Below are positions 20,313 to 31,218 of a stretch of 64,000 nt of DNA, in pieces (positions within the stretch are counted from its first letter, which is position 1; each line of letters begins with the position of its first letter). This stretch comes from Takakia lepidozioides (taxonomy: Eukaryota; Streptophyta; Takakiopsida; Takakiales; Takakiaceae). The notes beneath the pieces are model-generated. The model made no database searches. It saw only the letters and a list, made by a program, of their open reading frames with translations, and had not been told where the DNA came from. The translations under genes and the position numbers were made by a program. The stretch is from NCBI GenBank assembly GCA_030704615.1, contig CM060734.1, positions 13,020,001 through 13,084,000 on the forward strand. Reading direction: 5' to 3'.

Positions 20313-20900
20313 TTTGGCGACCATACTGGGGAACTGAGTAATGAACAACCAGATGTGACAGGCATCTGGTGGGATCATGGTGGTTGGACCATTAAAGAAT
20401 TTGAAGCGAATCAAATTCCCTATGGAACGAAGGAAGAAAGATTGTCCAAACAATTCTTTCAAAGGTTCTTGGAATTGCCAGACGGTTGTAAAGAAAATAT
20501 TCTTAAGCGAGTGCATGATGCTGATTCGGAATGGGGTCTGGAGAAAGGAGTGATAAAGATTTATCAGGTAGCCTGTAGAGGAAGAGCACGTTGGTTACCA
20601 ATGTTGGTTTATGTGATAGCATTGCTATCCATTAAGCGAGTAGAGTTTGAAGGCTGGGAGGAAAGAAAAGTGAATGTTTATACTCATATGCATGAAGAGC
20701 TTGTACTGGTAAAGAATTGGATTCCAAAGGATATTTTGTGGATCAAACTCACACCAAGAACAGCTTTCCAGACTTGTTTGCCATATGGTTATATGGTAAC
20801 GGAGACTTCAAGTATAGCCAAGGGTGCATTGAAGCTTGAAAGAAACCCAGGCATATACGAGAGATATTACAGAAGAGAGTTTTGGTTATTGCCACATTAA
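20205..20900 (+). CDS. ORF1 of element C (231 aa, unknown function)
   Basis: Same length and nearly identical to ORF1 of A. It starts 108 bases before the LTR end, reads across the PBS (residues 36-42) and ends 21 bases before gag. Notable segments: IWWDHGGWTIKEFEANQIP (about 54-72), LSKQFFQRFLELPDG, RGRARWLPMLVYVIALLSI (hydrophobic, about 126-146) and WIPKDILWIKLTPRTAF. It is still intact although gag and pol of this copy are broken. No domain recognised. Confidence 0.6.
   Translation: MTDCSARAEYLEISNSSILEFPPRIAKGWVSKSRATFGDHTGELSNEQPDVTGIWWDHGGWTIKEFEANQIPYGTKEERLSKQFFQRFLELPDGCKENILKRVHDADSEWGLEKGVIKIYQVACRGRARWLPMLVYVIALLSIKRVEFEGWEERKVNVYTHMHEELVLVKNWIPKDILWIKLTPRTAFQTCLPYGYMVTETSSIAKGALKLERNPGIYERYYRREFWLLPH
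20315..20332 (+). other. Primer-binding site of C
   Basis: TGGCGACCATACTGGGGA two bases inside the LTR. A tRNA ending TCCCCAGTATGGTCGCCA would pair; its identity is unknown to me. The ORF1 frame reads through this site. Confidence 0.65.
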
Positions 20901-20921
20901 AAGAAATGAAAGACATGGGAC

Positions 20922-22907
20922 ATGAGTGATGAAAGAGAAGCTAGACGCCAGAGATATTCAGTAAAAAGAGAAAGCTATCTGAAAGCTAATTATCCATATC
21001 TTTGGGAGAGAGGAATAGACATAGGGGAATCATCTGGACCTCTCACGCCATTAAGATCAAAGAGTACATCACCCATACCAGAGGAACTAGGAGTTGAATG
21101 ACACTCCTTCTGTTTCTTTGCAAGAAAGATTAAGGGAATTGGTACAGGAAGAAGATCAATCACGAGGTGAAAGATCTGAGGTACATCCCTGGATAAAAGA
21201 TTTGACAGAAATCTTTGATAAGAGTTGGCATGGAACACCAAAAGCAGGAACTCCAGTTTCTGAAACGGAAGGTGAAGAAGGAAAAGAAGATGTGGCAGAG
21301 CCAACGGAGATTTCAGACTCTCCAACACCAGTACAGTTGAGTTACATGAGTGAAGAAGAAACCCAAGGGCAGAACTTGGAGGATGAAAACAGAGAGAAGA
21401 AATTGGAAGAGGAAGAATATGTAGAAGTAGACCCAACAGCTGAGGTTGAGACTACAACCAGGACATCCCAACCCGTTGGACCTGGATCAAGTGGAGCACT
21501 TGGATCATAGGCCAACGAAGGTGTCGGCTCAGGGGGATCAGACGGGCTGCCTGGATCTGGCTCTGGGGGGACAGGGAGTGTGGGAAGTAGTGCAATTGAA
21601 GCTGGGAATACTGTGAATATCGTGGGGCCGGAATGGAATGGAATGGAAGTTTACAATAGTTAAAGCAAAAGAAGCATGAAACTGTTGAAGAGTATATGGA
21701 AAAGATGGAATTGATGATGAAAAAGCTGGCTGCAGTACCAGCACCTGGTTTACAGAAGACTTGGTTTGTGAGTGGACTAAGACCAGAGTTGCAAAAGAAA
21801 GTGGATATGTTACCCCATAATACAGTGGAGGAGGCACTTGAAACTGCAAACAGAATTGAGAAATTGGGAATGCTCAGGAGAGAGAAAAGGGATGATGAGG
21901 ACTCTGAGGATGAGTCAGATGAAGAAGAAGAGCAAGAACTAAAAAGGAAGAGTAAGAGAAAGGAGAAGTTGAAGAGGGATAACTATGAAAAAAGATTGGA
22001 AGAAATCTTGAAGAAATATGCCACAGAGGTTGCAACACATTGGAGGAAGGGTGTATGGTGTGCAAAGTGCCAAAATGAAGGCCATACCACCACAGAATGC
22101 CACATGAAGGAGAAACACTGTACTATCTGTAAAATGGATAACCATTCTACTGAGAATTGTTACTACAACAGAAGGATAGCTGCAAGAGAACCTAGGCAAG
22201 TAAGGGTGCATCAGGTGCAGCCCCAGCCAAGAAGAAACAATGATCAGGACCACTATGGTAGGTCTGGTGGTTATAACAATGGCATGGAAGGGAGAGGTAA
22301 TTCAAGAGGAAATTACCAAGGAAATTCCAGAGGCAACTATCAGGGTAATCCAAGGGGGAATTACCAGCCCGGGAATCGGGATTATAGAAATAATCCAAGA
22401 ACAGACCAAGGGCGAGGACCCAATGGTGAAGAACTATGTTACTATTGTAATCAGCCAGGACATCGCAGGGCAGCCTGTGCATTCTGGATAAGACACCAGA
22501 ATGAGATAAGAGCTCTTGTGAATGAGGGCCCAGTGGTGGCAGCTCACATGGTTAGGCCATGTGTTGTACCAGAAGTAAGTACAATGATAGTAACAAGAAG
22601 TAAAGCCAAACTAATACCTCCAGTAGTAGAGGAAGAAGATGATAATGAAGGTGGCAATGATATGCATGAAGATGAAGAGACTTGGAGAGATGAGAAGGAA
22701 CTGCACAAAGAAGTGGCAGATACCATAAGGGAAATGCAGAAGAGTACTGATATTCCTGTGACAGATTCCTCTGATTCTGATGAAGAAGAAGAAGGGAGTG
22801 AGGATGAAAGGAAGAAAGAAGATGCAGACATGCAAAGTAATGAAGAAACTTTGGCTGAAGTAATATGCCAGACCAAAGCAGAAATTACCATTTTGGACAG
22901 CTATTAG
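20922..22907 (+). pseudogene. gag: Gag of C with internal deletion
   Basis: Starts MSDEREARRQRYS as in A. A frameshift near 21090 and a TAG at 21508 (CAG in A) break the N-terminal part. Between about 21630 and 21660 roughly 400 bases present in A are missing, removing the start of the capsid domain; the junction carries GGAATGGAATGGAATGG. The C-terminal part from 21696 is open: EEYMEKMELMMKK, three zinc knuckles (CAKCQNEGHTTTEC, CTICKMDNHSTENC, CYYCNQPGHRRAAC), RGNYQGN repeats and an acidic tail. Confidence 0.8.
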
Positions 22908-25000
22908 CTGTGGCACCTTATTGTAGGCACAGGCTGTATCAAGCAATCAATCGAATTGCCCAGGAGACAGGAAACACAGACCTGAACAGCAAGGTAACCA
23001 ATTATAATGTGAAGCCGGAAGGGCGAGAAACAGTCATGGACTTTGATGATTCTATGCCAGTAATCCAATTGAGAATTGGAAGCACAGAACTAACTGATGT
23101 ACTGATAGATGGAGGTTCAGGAGTGAATATCATGACAGACCAATTAAGGAAGAAGCTTGGTCTAAGTAACATGAAACCAGCCCCATTTACAGTAACAATG
23201 GCAGATCAAAGAAGTGTACAGCCATTGGGATTGATAAGAGGAGTTAAGATACAGATACAGAAGATGATCTTTATGATCACAGTAACTGTGTTGAAGATGG
23301 ATGAAGTCATGGAGGCTTACTCCTTATTATTGGGACGTCCGTGGCTGAAACAGGCCAGGGTATTCCATGACTGGAATTCTCAGTTACTAACCGTGCATAA
23401 TGGGATACACGAGATACAAATTACCACAAAGAAATCTAGTAGATTACCTGCTACAAGAAGACCTCGAGGAGTCAGAGAGTATGACTAGAAAGGAGGACTG
23501 GATGAGGAGCAAGAAGCTACCCTATTTGCTGCACACCCAGAGTGGGAGCAGGTTGCAGAGATGCGGCTGGAAAGCCTAAGTTGTTTAAGAGGTATCTGCT
23601 GTGGTGTAGTGACAGCAACACCAACTGAAGAGGAAACCAGCATTTACCCATCACATTTCTATGAGGAAAGAGAAGGAGAAATGGAAATCCTAGAGGAACC
23701 AGCCACTGTGAGCTTACAGGATGAAGTGGTGACTGGTTGGACAATCACAGCTGATGAGCAGGTGAGGGAAGTGAATGTGGGAACTAAAGAGGAACCGAGG
23801 ATGGTGAAAGTAGGAGCTGATTTGGAGCCGGAATTCTTTGAAGAAGCTAAAAGCTTGTTCATCAAATATAGAGATGTATTTGCTTGGAGCTATGAAGATC
23901 TTAAAGGAATACCACCTGAAGTCTGTCACCATAAGATTGAACTGGAACCAGGGTCAGTACCAATCAAGCAGGCGAGGTATAGAATGAATCCCAACTACGC
24001 ACAGAAGGTTGGAGAAGAGATCAAGAAGTTGGCTGAGGCTAAGTTTATATACCCAATAGAGTATACAACTTGGTTGTCACCCATTGTTATAGTTCCCAAG
24101 AAGAATGGTAAACTAAGAGTATGTGTGAACTACAAGAAGCTAAATGCTTGTACGAAGAAAGATCCTTTTCCTTTGCCATTCACAGAAGCAGTATTGGACA
24201 CTGTGGCAGGCCATGAGATGTACTCATTCATGGATGGCTTCAGTGGTTATAATCAAGTGCAAGTGGCAGAAGAAGATCAAGGAAAGACAGCTTTCATCAC
24301 AGACTGGGGTGCTTATGCATACAAAGTCATGCCCTTTGGACTTTGTAATGCACCAGCAACCTTTCAGAGAGTAATAAGTGAATATTTTCATGAGTATCTG
24401 GATGATTTCATGCAGGTGTTCTTGGATGATTTCAGTGTGTACAGCTCTAAGAATGAGCACTTGCATAAATTGGAGTTATGTCTGGCCAGATGCAAGATGA
24501 GATGTCTGGGCCTGAATCCAGAGAAGTGTACTTTCTGTGTGAACTCAGGGGTGCTTCTGGGACACATTGTGTGTAAGAGGGGACTTCTTGTGGATCCCAG
24601 GAAGACAGAGGCCATTAAAGCCTCTCCACCACCAGTGAATGTTAAGAGTCTAAGGAGATTCCTTGGGCAAACCAGTTATTACAGAAGATTTGTCAAAAGG
24701 TATGCACAAATAACAGCACCATTGAGCAAGCTACTGAAGAAAGATGCAGTGTTTGCCTGGACAGCTGAATGTCAACAGGCGTTTGAGGAACTTACACTGT
24801 CAGTAACAACTACACCTGTGCTGATTAACCCTCACTGGCATGTAGTATTTCATGTTCACTGCGATGCATCAGGAGAAGCGTTGGGAGCGGTGTTAGCCCA
24901 GAATGTTACAGGAAATATAGATTCACCTGTGTACTATGCTAGCAGATTGATGAACAGTGCTGAAAGGAACTATAGCACAACGGAGAAGCATTGGCAATGA
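22865..25000 (+). pseudogene. pol: Protease, reverse transcriptase and RNase H start (C)
   Basis: This frame overlaps the gag end by 43 bases in a different phase, as expected for gag-pro frameshifting, or from an old indel. Protease: TDVLIDGGSGVNIM (about 23094-23135) and LLLGRPWL. A TAG at 23486 interrupts the linker, after which the same frame continues to RT: KKNGKLRVCVNYKKLN, YSFMDGFSGYNQV, YKVMPFGLCNAPATF, and VFLDDFSVYSS (FLDD at about 24420-24431). RNase H begins HVHCDASGEALGAVL. A small indel at about 24985 shifts the frame. Confidence 0.88.
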
Positions 25001-26529
25001 TCTATGCAGTGAAGAAATTCAGGCATTACCTGTTGGGCAAAAAGTTTATGTTCTATGTGGATCACCAGGCTCTGATATACCTGGTAAATAAACCTCTGAT
25101 AAGCGGAAGAATAGCAAGATGGTTGATAATCTTGCACGAGTTTGAGTTCGAGGTTGTTTACAAGCCTGGGAGACTGCATCTTGTGGCGGATCACTTGTCA
25201 CGGTTATCAACAGGAGAACCAGCCACAGGAATAGATGATCAATTACCTGATGCGAGTCTATTTGCAGTGGAGGTGCTGGGAAGTGCAGATGACTGGTTAG
25301 ATTGGCAGTGGCCAATCAGATACTACCTTGCTCATGGTCAGTGCCCACCTAGTTATGGTAAGGAGCAGAGGAAGAGAATCGCTATCAAAGCTTTACCTTA
25401 TACTATGGTAGGAAGCAGAATGTATAAGCTAGGACCTGATGGAGTACTAAAACGATGCTTGTACCACCATGAAGTAAATAAAGTTCTGGAGGAAGTTCAT
25501 AAAGGAGTGGCTGGAGGTCATTTTGGAGAAGAGACTACCAGTAGGAAGATACTACTCGCAGGTTACTGGTGGCCTACTTTGTTCAAAGATGTACACGAGT
25601 ATTGTCAGAGTTGTGATGAATGTCAGAAGCTAGGACCTTTGCAGAGATCTGGAAGGATGGCCTTGCATCCTACAATGCCTACGGAACCATTTCAGAAATG
25701 GGGACTAGACTTTGTTGGACCAATCAACCCACCAGCCAAGAATACACGGAACAGGTACATAATTACAGCCACTGATTATACTACGAAGTGGGTGGAAGCT
25801 AAAGCTTTGAGGGACAACACAGCCAAATCCACAGCAAGGTTCCTGTACGAGAACATACTTACACGATTTGGCTGTCCCTTAGAATTTATCAGTGATCAGG
25901 GAAGTCACTTCATGAATGAGACCATTGAGTTGTTGACTAAAGAGTTTATGATTGTGCATAGAAAAAGTACAACATATTACCCACAGGGTAATGGGTAGGC
26001 AGAGGCTACCAACAAAATACTATGTACTATCTTGGCTAAGATAGTCAATGCAAACAGAACGGATTGGGATACAAAGCTGCTGACAGCTTTGTGGTCATAC
26101 AAGACTTCATATAAAGTCACCACTAAGTATACACCATTCCAATTAGTTTATGGTATGGAAGCCTTACTTCCAGTGGAATTCCTGTTACCTACCATGAGAA
26201 CGGAGTGGGGAAAGAGAATGGAATTGCAAGATTCCATTAAGGTCAGGAAACATGAATTATATCATGTGGAAGAAGTACGTGCTGATGCAGCTGATAATAT
26301 GACCAGAATTCAGATGAAGAGAAAGGAACAGTTTGATGAAGGCAAGTTAAAGACTTTTAAGACGGGGGATTTGGTTCTATGGTTGCAGAAGAAAGGAAAG
26401 ATTAAAGCTTCTAAGCTTAATCACCATGGAAAGGACCTTATGTCATACAAAAGATGTATGATAACAACACCGCCATGTTACAAACCATTAACAAAGAAAT
26501 GCTGGGAAGAGTCAATGCCAATAAGTTAA
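24991..26529 (+). pseudogene. pol: RNase H end and integrase (C)
   Basis: Continues RNase H (AMIYAVKKFRHYLLG, YVDHQALIYL) and tether (GRLHLVADHLSRL), then integrase zinc domain (HKGVAGGHFGEE...YCQSCDECQ) and core (WGLDFVGPINPP; EFISDQGSHFMNE; YYPQGNG). A TAG at 25996-25998 replaces the glutamine codon before AEATNK, where the third catalytic residue (Glu) lies. The frame then runs on through TPFQLVYGMEALLPVEFLLPT to the end at 26529. No chromodomain is present. Confidence 0.87.
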
Positions 26530-26680
26530 AGGGATAGTGGTATCCATGACAAACCCTTGCAGCATGATTTGCATGTTGAAACGCAAGAGCAGTCGCGGGC
26601 TGCACCAGTGTTACGAACGGAGTATGGAGCACTTGTCGCTAGGCCGAGCATATATGACCAGGGCGGGCAAAACAAGCGTG

Positions 26681-26980
26681 ACACAGCCTATCACAGCCCA
26701 TCATGACGTGACACAGCCTATCACAGCCCATCAAGGCAAAACACAGCCTATCACAGCCCATCACGACGTGACACAGCCTATCACAGCCCATCAAGGCAAA
26801 ACACAGCCTATCACAGCCCATCACAGCGTACACAGCCTATCACAGCCCAGCACGGCGCAACACAGCCTATCACAACCTACCACAGCGTGTCACAGCCTAT
26901 CACAGCTTACCACAGTGCATCACAGCCTATCACAGCGTACCACAGTATGACACAACCTGTCACAGCTCAACACAGCCTAC
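26681..26980. repeat. Internal CACAGCC minisatellite of C
   Basis: ACACAGCCTATCACAGCCCA units, about 19-20 bases with a 58-60-base higher-order pattern, across roughly 300 bases just after integrase. It shares the CACAGCC core with the LTR array but differs in flanking bases. Confidence 0.85.
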
Positions 26981-27037
26981 TAGGATTACACGATCCATAG
27001 AATCAGTGACAGGTGGACGCACAATAACTTCAGGAAA

Positions 27038-27535
27038 ATGGCTGACGGAAGAAAGACGGAAACCAGTTTAAAAATAGACACGTGGAAGTCAGGGCGCGAC
27101 ACACAGCCGAGAAGGAAGTGCAAGAACAGGTGTCATAAAGAAAGAGGACAAGAACGGCCGTCAAAATGGATGAAAGGCGGGCCCATTAATGAATACGGAA
27201 AAAGGGGAACGGAACAAACGGCAAGTACAGAAAAGCGAAATTCTTGTCACATGTGTGATCCTAGTGGACTATCCAGCAGGGAAAGTCCACTAAAGAAAAT
27301 GAAATCTAAAATCCAGTCACAGCGGTTACAGCCAATAGAAAGCCAGAGAAAGGATCAAGAAATTGGAGGGAAATTAAGCGCAAGAGGCGGCGTCGTTCTG
27401 AGTAACGGGCGTCTCGACAGGACAGACCATCAATGCTATAGCTTGAAAACTATGGAGGAACTAACAGACTATACGCTGCAATATTACTTACGCAGTGGCA
27501 TAGGACGAAAGAACAGAGCGGATCTTTTCTCTTGA
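27038..27535 (+). CDS. Lys/Arg-rich ORF in the 3' region of C (165 aa, unknown)
   Basis: Open for 165 codons with many Lys, Arg and Ser residues and no recognised domain. It may be noncoding spacer, since its composition follows the surrounding purine-rich strand. It sits between the minisatellite and the better-supported 3' ORF. Confidence 0.3.
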   Translation: MADGRKTETSLKIDTWKSGRDTQPRRKCKNRCHKERGQERPSKWMKGGPINEYGKRGTEQTASTEKRNSCHMCDPSGLSSRESPLKKMKSKIQSQRLQPIESQRKDQEIGGKLSARGGVVLSNGRLDRTDHQCYSLKTMEELTDYTLQYYLRSGIGRKNRADLFS

Positions 27536-27542
27536 GCGATGC

Positions 27543-28909
27543 TTGCAAGCCCCACAGGCTTACAAGAAATTACCCATAGCTTTTTGTGGCAACCATACGT
27601 TTATGCTTTGTGCACTACAGGCATTTCTTCAGTTGTTACAGCCAAAACATTTCTGTGAGTCTAGAATGAAGAGAGTGAGAGGAATGGAGGAAATCAGGGT
27701 GAAGAGCACCACAATTCTGCAGAAACAAACGATTGCTACCCCACAGGCGATACAGATACTGAAGGAGCTGAGATTGCAAGGATTGCAAAGCATAGATTGG
27801 ACATTACACCATAGACAGTACATGTTACAATTTTTGCAGAACTTTGAGCCAAGGACAGGAACAACAACGGTGAAGGGAGTTGAATTAGTAATTACTCCCC
27901 TATACCTCCAGCAATTGTTTCGATTGCCAGCAGGTCAGGTGCATGTGGAGGAACACAGGGCAAGACTGCAAATAGGGGACTTATTCCAAGAAGGGAGTTT
28001 CTTTAAAACTCAGGGTTATGCTTGTACAAAGGCTGTGTACCCAGGGCTAAAAGAGGTAGGCCAGGTATTGAACGTTTGATTGCCATGAAACAGAACCAAC
28101 AGTATTTGAGCAGATCCTTCACGGAGGAAATACTCAAAGCCCTGAAAGGACAAGAAGTAGAATGGGCGGACATAATGTACAACGCACTGGTAGAGGAGAT
28201 GAAAAGATTACAAGGTACTACCGCAAAGTCTCCTATCATAGTGTCTGGCCCAATCATTGCTCAAATAATTCTTGATTCTGGCATACTTGATGCGCAAGAA
28301 AGAAAGGAGATTGGAGTGTTTGAGCCAGAAACCACTGCAATGGAAGAGCAAGGCTCTTCACACAGTGAGGGTGGACTAGCAGGGCAACCCGAGACTAAGA
28401 GGCAGAGACGGGGAAAGACTGTAGTGGCGGATCCACTGGCTTCACGGATTCCGCATGATAATGTTTCCCAAGCTCATGTGCAGGAAGGGGCACAGCAGCA
28501 CAGAGAACTGCTATTACTGGAAGCAGGACCTTCAGAGAGGGAGGAGGAAGTTACTTCAGTATCACAACCATCACAGCCAGCTGATCGGCTTGTCACAAGG
28601 TTACAAGTTGTCCATGCAGCTCAACCAGAAATAATTGATTTGGAAAGAGAAGGGTTAGATATTCCAACTACAGAACAGATAGTGGCAGAAATTGAGAAGG
28701 GGGACCTTCTCTATGAATATTCTGGTCTGGTCAAGGAGACAGAGATTCCAGAGGTGCAACAGTTGCCCAAGGGAAATCCTGAGGTGCATATAATACACAC
28801 ACCTGTGTCGGAGGTACCACAGGCAGAAGGTCATGACACTGTAGCACCGGTGATAGATGAAGTGGTCAGGAAGAAAATCCGGTGGGACAATGGCCTGAGT
28901 GGTTCGTGA
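27543..28909 (+). pseudogene. 3' ORF of C, part 1: putative plant-transposon-protein-like domain
   Basis: Two overlapping frames (27543-28079 and 28022-28909) appear to be one protein with a frameshift near 28030-28070. The first holds IDWTLHHRQYMLQFLQNF and VKGVELVITPLYLQQLFRLPAG, a pattern like the (V/R)G..V..TP..I..L..LP motif of the putative plant transposon protein found beside Athila-type elements. The second continues helical (RSFTEEILKALKGQEVEWADIM), then a basic stretch (KRQRRGK, possible nuclear signal) and an acidic tail. The family match is from memory and weak. Confidence 0.45.
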
Positions 28910-30053
28910 GACATCACACTGTTGAGGATCAGGAGGAACAGCAGCAACCTCACCATGATGACCCTCAACAGGCAATGCTGATGAGTTCCATAGGCATGAC
29001 ACTTAATTTGTTGGGGACTTATATCAAATCCCATGTTCCAACTACCCAATTGACAGCCTTGAGAGAAGAACTCAGGAAAGAGTTTGAGGCTCGACTAGCC
29101 ACTGAGTGTGCAAACAAGGTCGATGAAGAGGTCACTCTCAAATGCAGCAGGACTTGGAAAATACAAAAGCGGCTTTGCAATTGGCCAAGGAACAATTGAT
29201 TGAGGCACGCCTCGCGCAAGACCAGTTGCACGAAGCACATAAGCAACAGCTATACCAAATGCAGGTGCAGCATGAAAACAAGTTGCAAGAAGTGAATACA
29301 CTACATACGGAGTTGCAGACAGTGCATGACAGGATGGCCATACAATGTGCTACATTCACAACTATGCTTGACCAATCTACAAAAGAAATAAACATTCAAG
29401 CGGAAAAATGTACGAAGGCAGAAGAAGAGAATGTTGAGCAAATGAAACTCATTGTCGATATGAAGAATACAATCTGTCGCAATGAGGATACTTTCAAGCG
29501 ATACAGGCAGGTTGAAGCTGATCAAGAGAAGCACATCGTGGAGTTGCAACAAACGCTCATGGCCAATAGAACTGAAATCACGGTCACTAACAAGGCTTGG
29601 AAGGAAGCTAATAATCTACTTGCTGCCTATGCGAATTTGGTTGAACCTCATGCGAAGCGCATGGAGGCCTTACAACAGCAGTTAGAAATGTACAAACTAA
29701 GAGAGGAGCACACTCTCAGGGGAACCACAAGCAACTTGGTGGATAATAGCCTTATGCAGGTCTGGTTAGCACAAGGGCCAATGGAAGGCAAAGCACCACG
29801 AAAGCTCATCCAAAGCGAGATGAATGAGCTCAGACTGCAAGTGCAGAACATTGCCACAACTACTATAGACAATGTCTATAGTAGGATAGCAGAGTTACAG
29901 GAGGATGTAGACGGACTGCAGACTCAAGTGGATGACCTCACTTCAAACATAGACAAAAGAGTCTATATCCCTCAGGAACAGCTAATGGCTTCTTATTTAC
30001 AAGCCAGAACTTTGCTTTTCAGTCTTCACAGGAGGTGCAGGAAATGCCAATGA
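28882..30053 (+). pseudogene. 3' ORF of C, part 2: long coiled coil
   Basis: Frames 28882-29199 and 29142-30053 overlap and probably form one product. The 303-residue second part is dense in Glu, Gln, Lys and Leu heptads (LQLAKEQLIEARLAQDQL; LQEVNTLHTELQTVHD; MEALQQQLEMYKLREE; RIAELQEDVDGLQTQVDDL), giving a long parallel coiled coil. It may mediate oligomerisation of a structural protein. No membrane segment or signal peptide is visible, so an envelope function is not supported. Confidence 0.5.
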
Positions 30054-31200
30054 TACAAGAGCCAGTACCACCAACACCACAACAAGTCACTGTACCAGTA
30101 GCTGAACCTGTTGTTACTACAACCACACCGCAGCCACCACAGCCTGAGGTATGGGGCAATGCTGATTTTAACCCACCCATGCTGATTATGCCCTTCAACC
30201 AAATTCCCATCATGTTGGATTTGGCTTGGAAAGAATTTAGTCCTCCGCAGTCATTCGCACATTACTACCAAATCATGCGCATTTGGCTGCCAGTGGCAAC
30301 TAGGACTAAAGTTCTTCCGAACAATTGACCAATTGAGGATCATCACTTTGCACAGTACTGGCATGAGGCAGGTACCATGTTGAGGGAATTAATTGCTTTC
30401 CAGGTTGTACATGGATTCATTTATACCAAGACCAAGGAGGTAGCAAGTATTGTCATGGGATGCGGGTTATACTACGCTGTTGTTTTCTGGTACGTTATCA
30501 CATTGAGCAACAAAAGATGCAAGCGCGCTTTCTGAGTTATTCCAGTGGGGATCATTGGATCTTACCTTCAGTGCCACCTCATATGTACCTATATGAGGCA
30601 AAAGTTATGATGCAAAAGGATTCTCAAATTCGTTCATGGTTTCAAGCGGCCTGGAACAATTTGTCAACACAGAAATTCGGCATTGATGATATTTTCTATA
30701 AGGGACATGTGGCATGTAAATACTTGCACGCTGCACAAGTAATGGTACCCCCCACTCACCTGGACAGACAAGGAGCTCAGTGTCTACACCAATTTTGCTG
30801 TTCAGCGGTTACACCAAGTTGTAAAATATAAACTTCCAGACATGGTAGGACAACATTGTATGCCCCAGAGGATTCCACAAAAAGTTCGAAATTAAGACAC
30901 CTGAGAGGCGATGAGGATTCTGATACAACTGTTTCTTCACCGAATTCTTTTGACATGGGAGAAGACTATGCAATTCAGATGGCAGAGAAGAAGCGACGGG
31001 GTCTCCTATGCCTGAAAGGTTACCTCGATATCAGCCTCCAGAGGGCCTCACTTATCCAGGTAGTGTTCAAACATCTCCGTCAACCATAGACAGACCTCGG
31101 CTCGTACACACAATCCGCCACGAAACTCTCAACGTCAGAAAGGTGCTCAGTCACAAAGGTTTGCTAATCGCAATCAGTAAACCGTGAGGACACGGCTTTT
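30035..31200 (+). pseudogene. Remnants of the 3' ORF C-terminus (C)
   Basis: Shorter frames (30035-30328, 30460-30831, 30856-31089) are likely one C-terminal region broken by indels. The first is Pro/Thr/Gln-rich (PPTPQQVTVPVAEPVV), then NPPMLIMPFNQIPIML. The second is aromatic-rich (RSWFQAAWNNLS). No domain recognised. Confidence 0.35.
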
Positions 31201-31201
31201 T

Positions 31202-31218
31202 GAGAGGGGAAGGGGTAA
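31202..31218 (+). other. Polypurine tract of C
   Basis: GAGAGGGGAAGGGGTAA lies directly before the 3' LTR start TGTTAG. Confidence 0.85.

Noticed and set aside
21538-22946. Minus-strand frames opposite gag of C
   Set aside because: They mirror the same gag sequence as the plus-strand frames opposite element A.
25996-25998. TAG in integrase as a recoded or readthrough codon
   Set aside because: It sits before the catalytic glutamate in a position where related integrases have glutamine, and other unrelated stops and frameshifts occur in the same copy; simple nonsense mutation is enough.
26681-26980. Regular short repeats resembling a CRISPR array
   Set aside because: Units are contiguous with no unique spacers, no cas genes, and the context is a eukaryotic retrotransposon; it is a minisatellite.
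28882-30053. An envelope protein in element C
   Set aside because: No signal peptide, transmembrane segment or cysteine pattern; the product is a soluble coiled coil.
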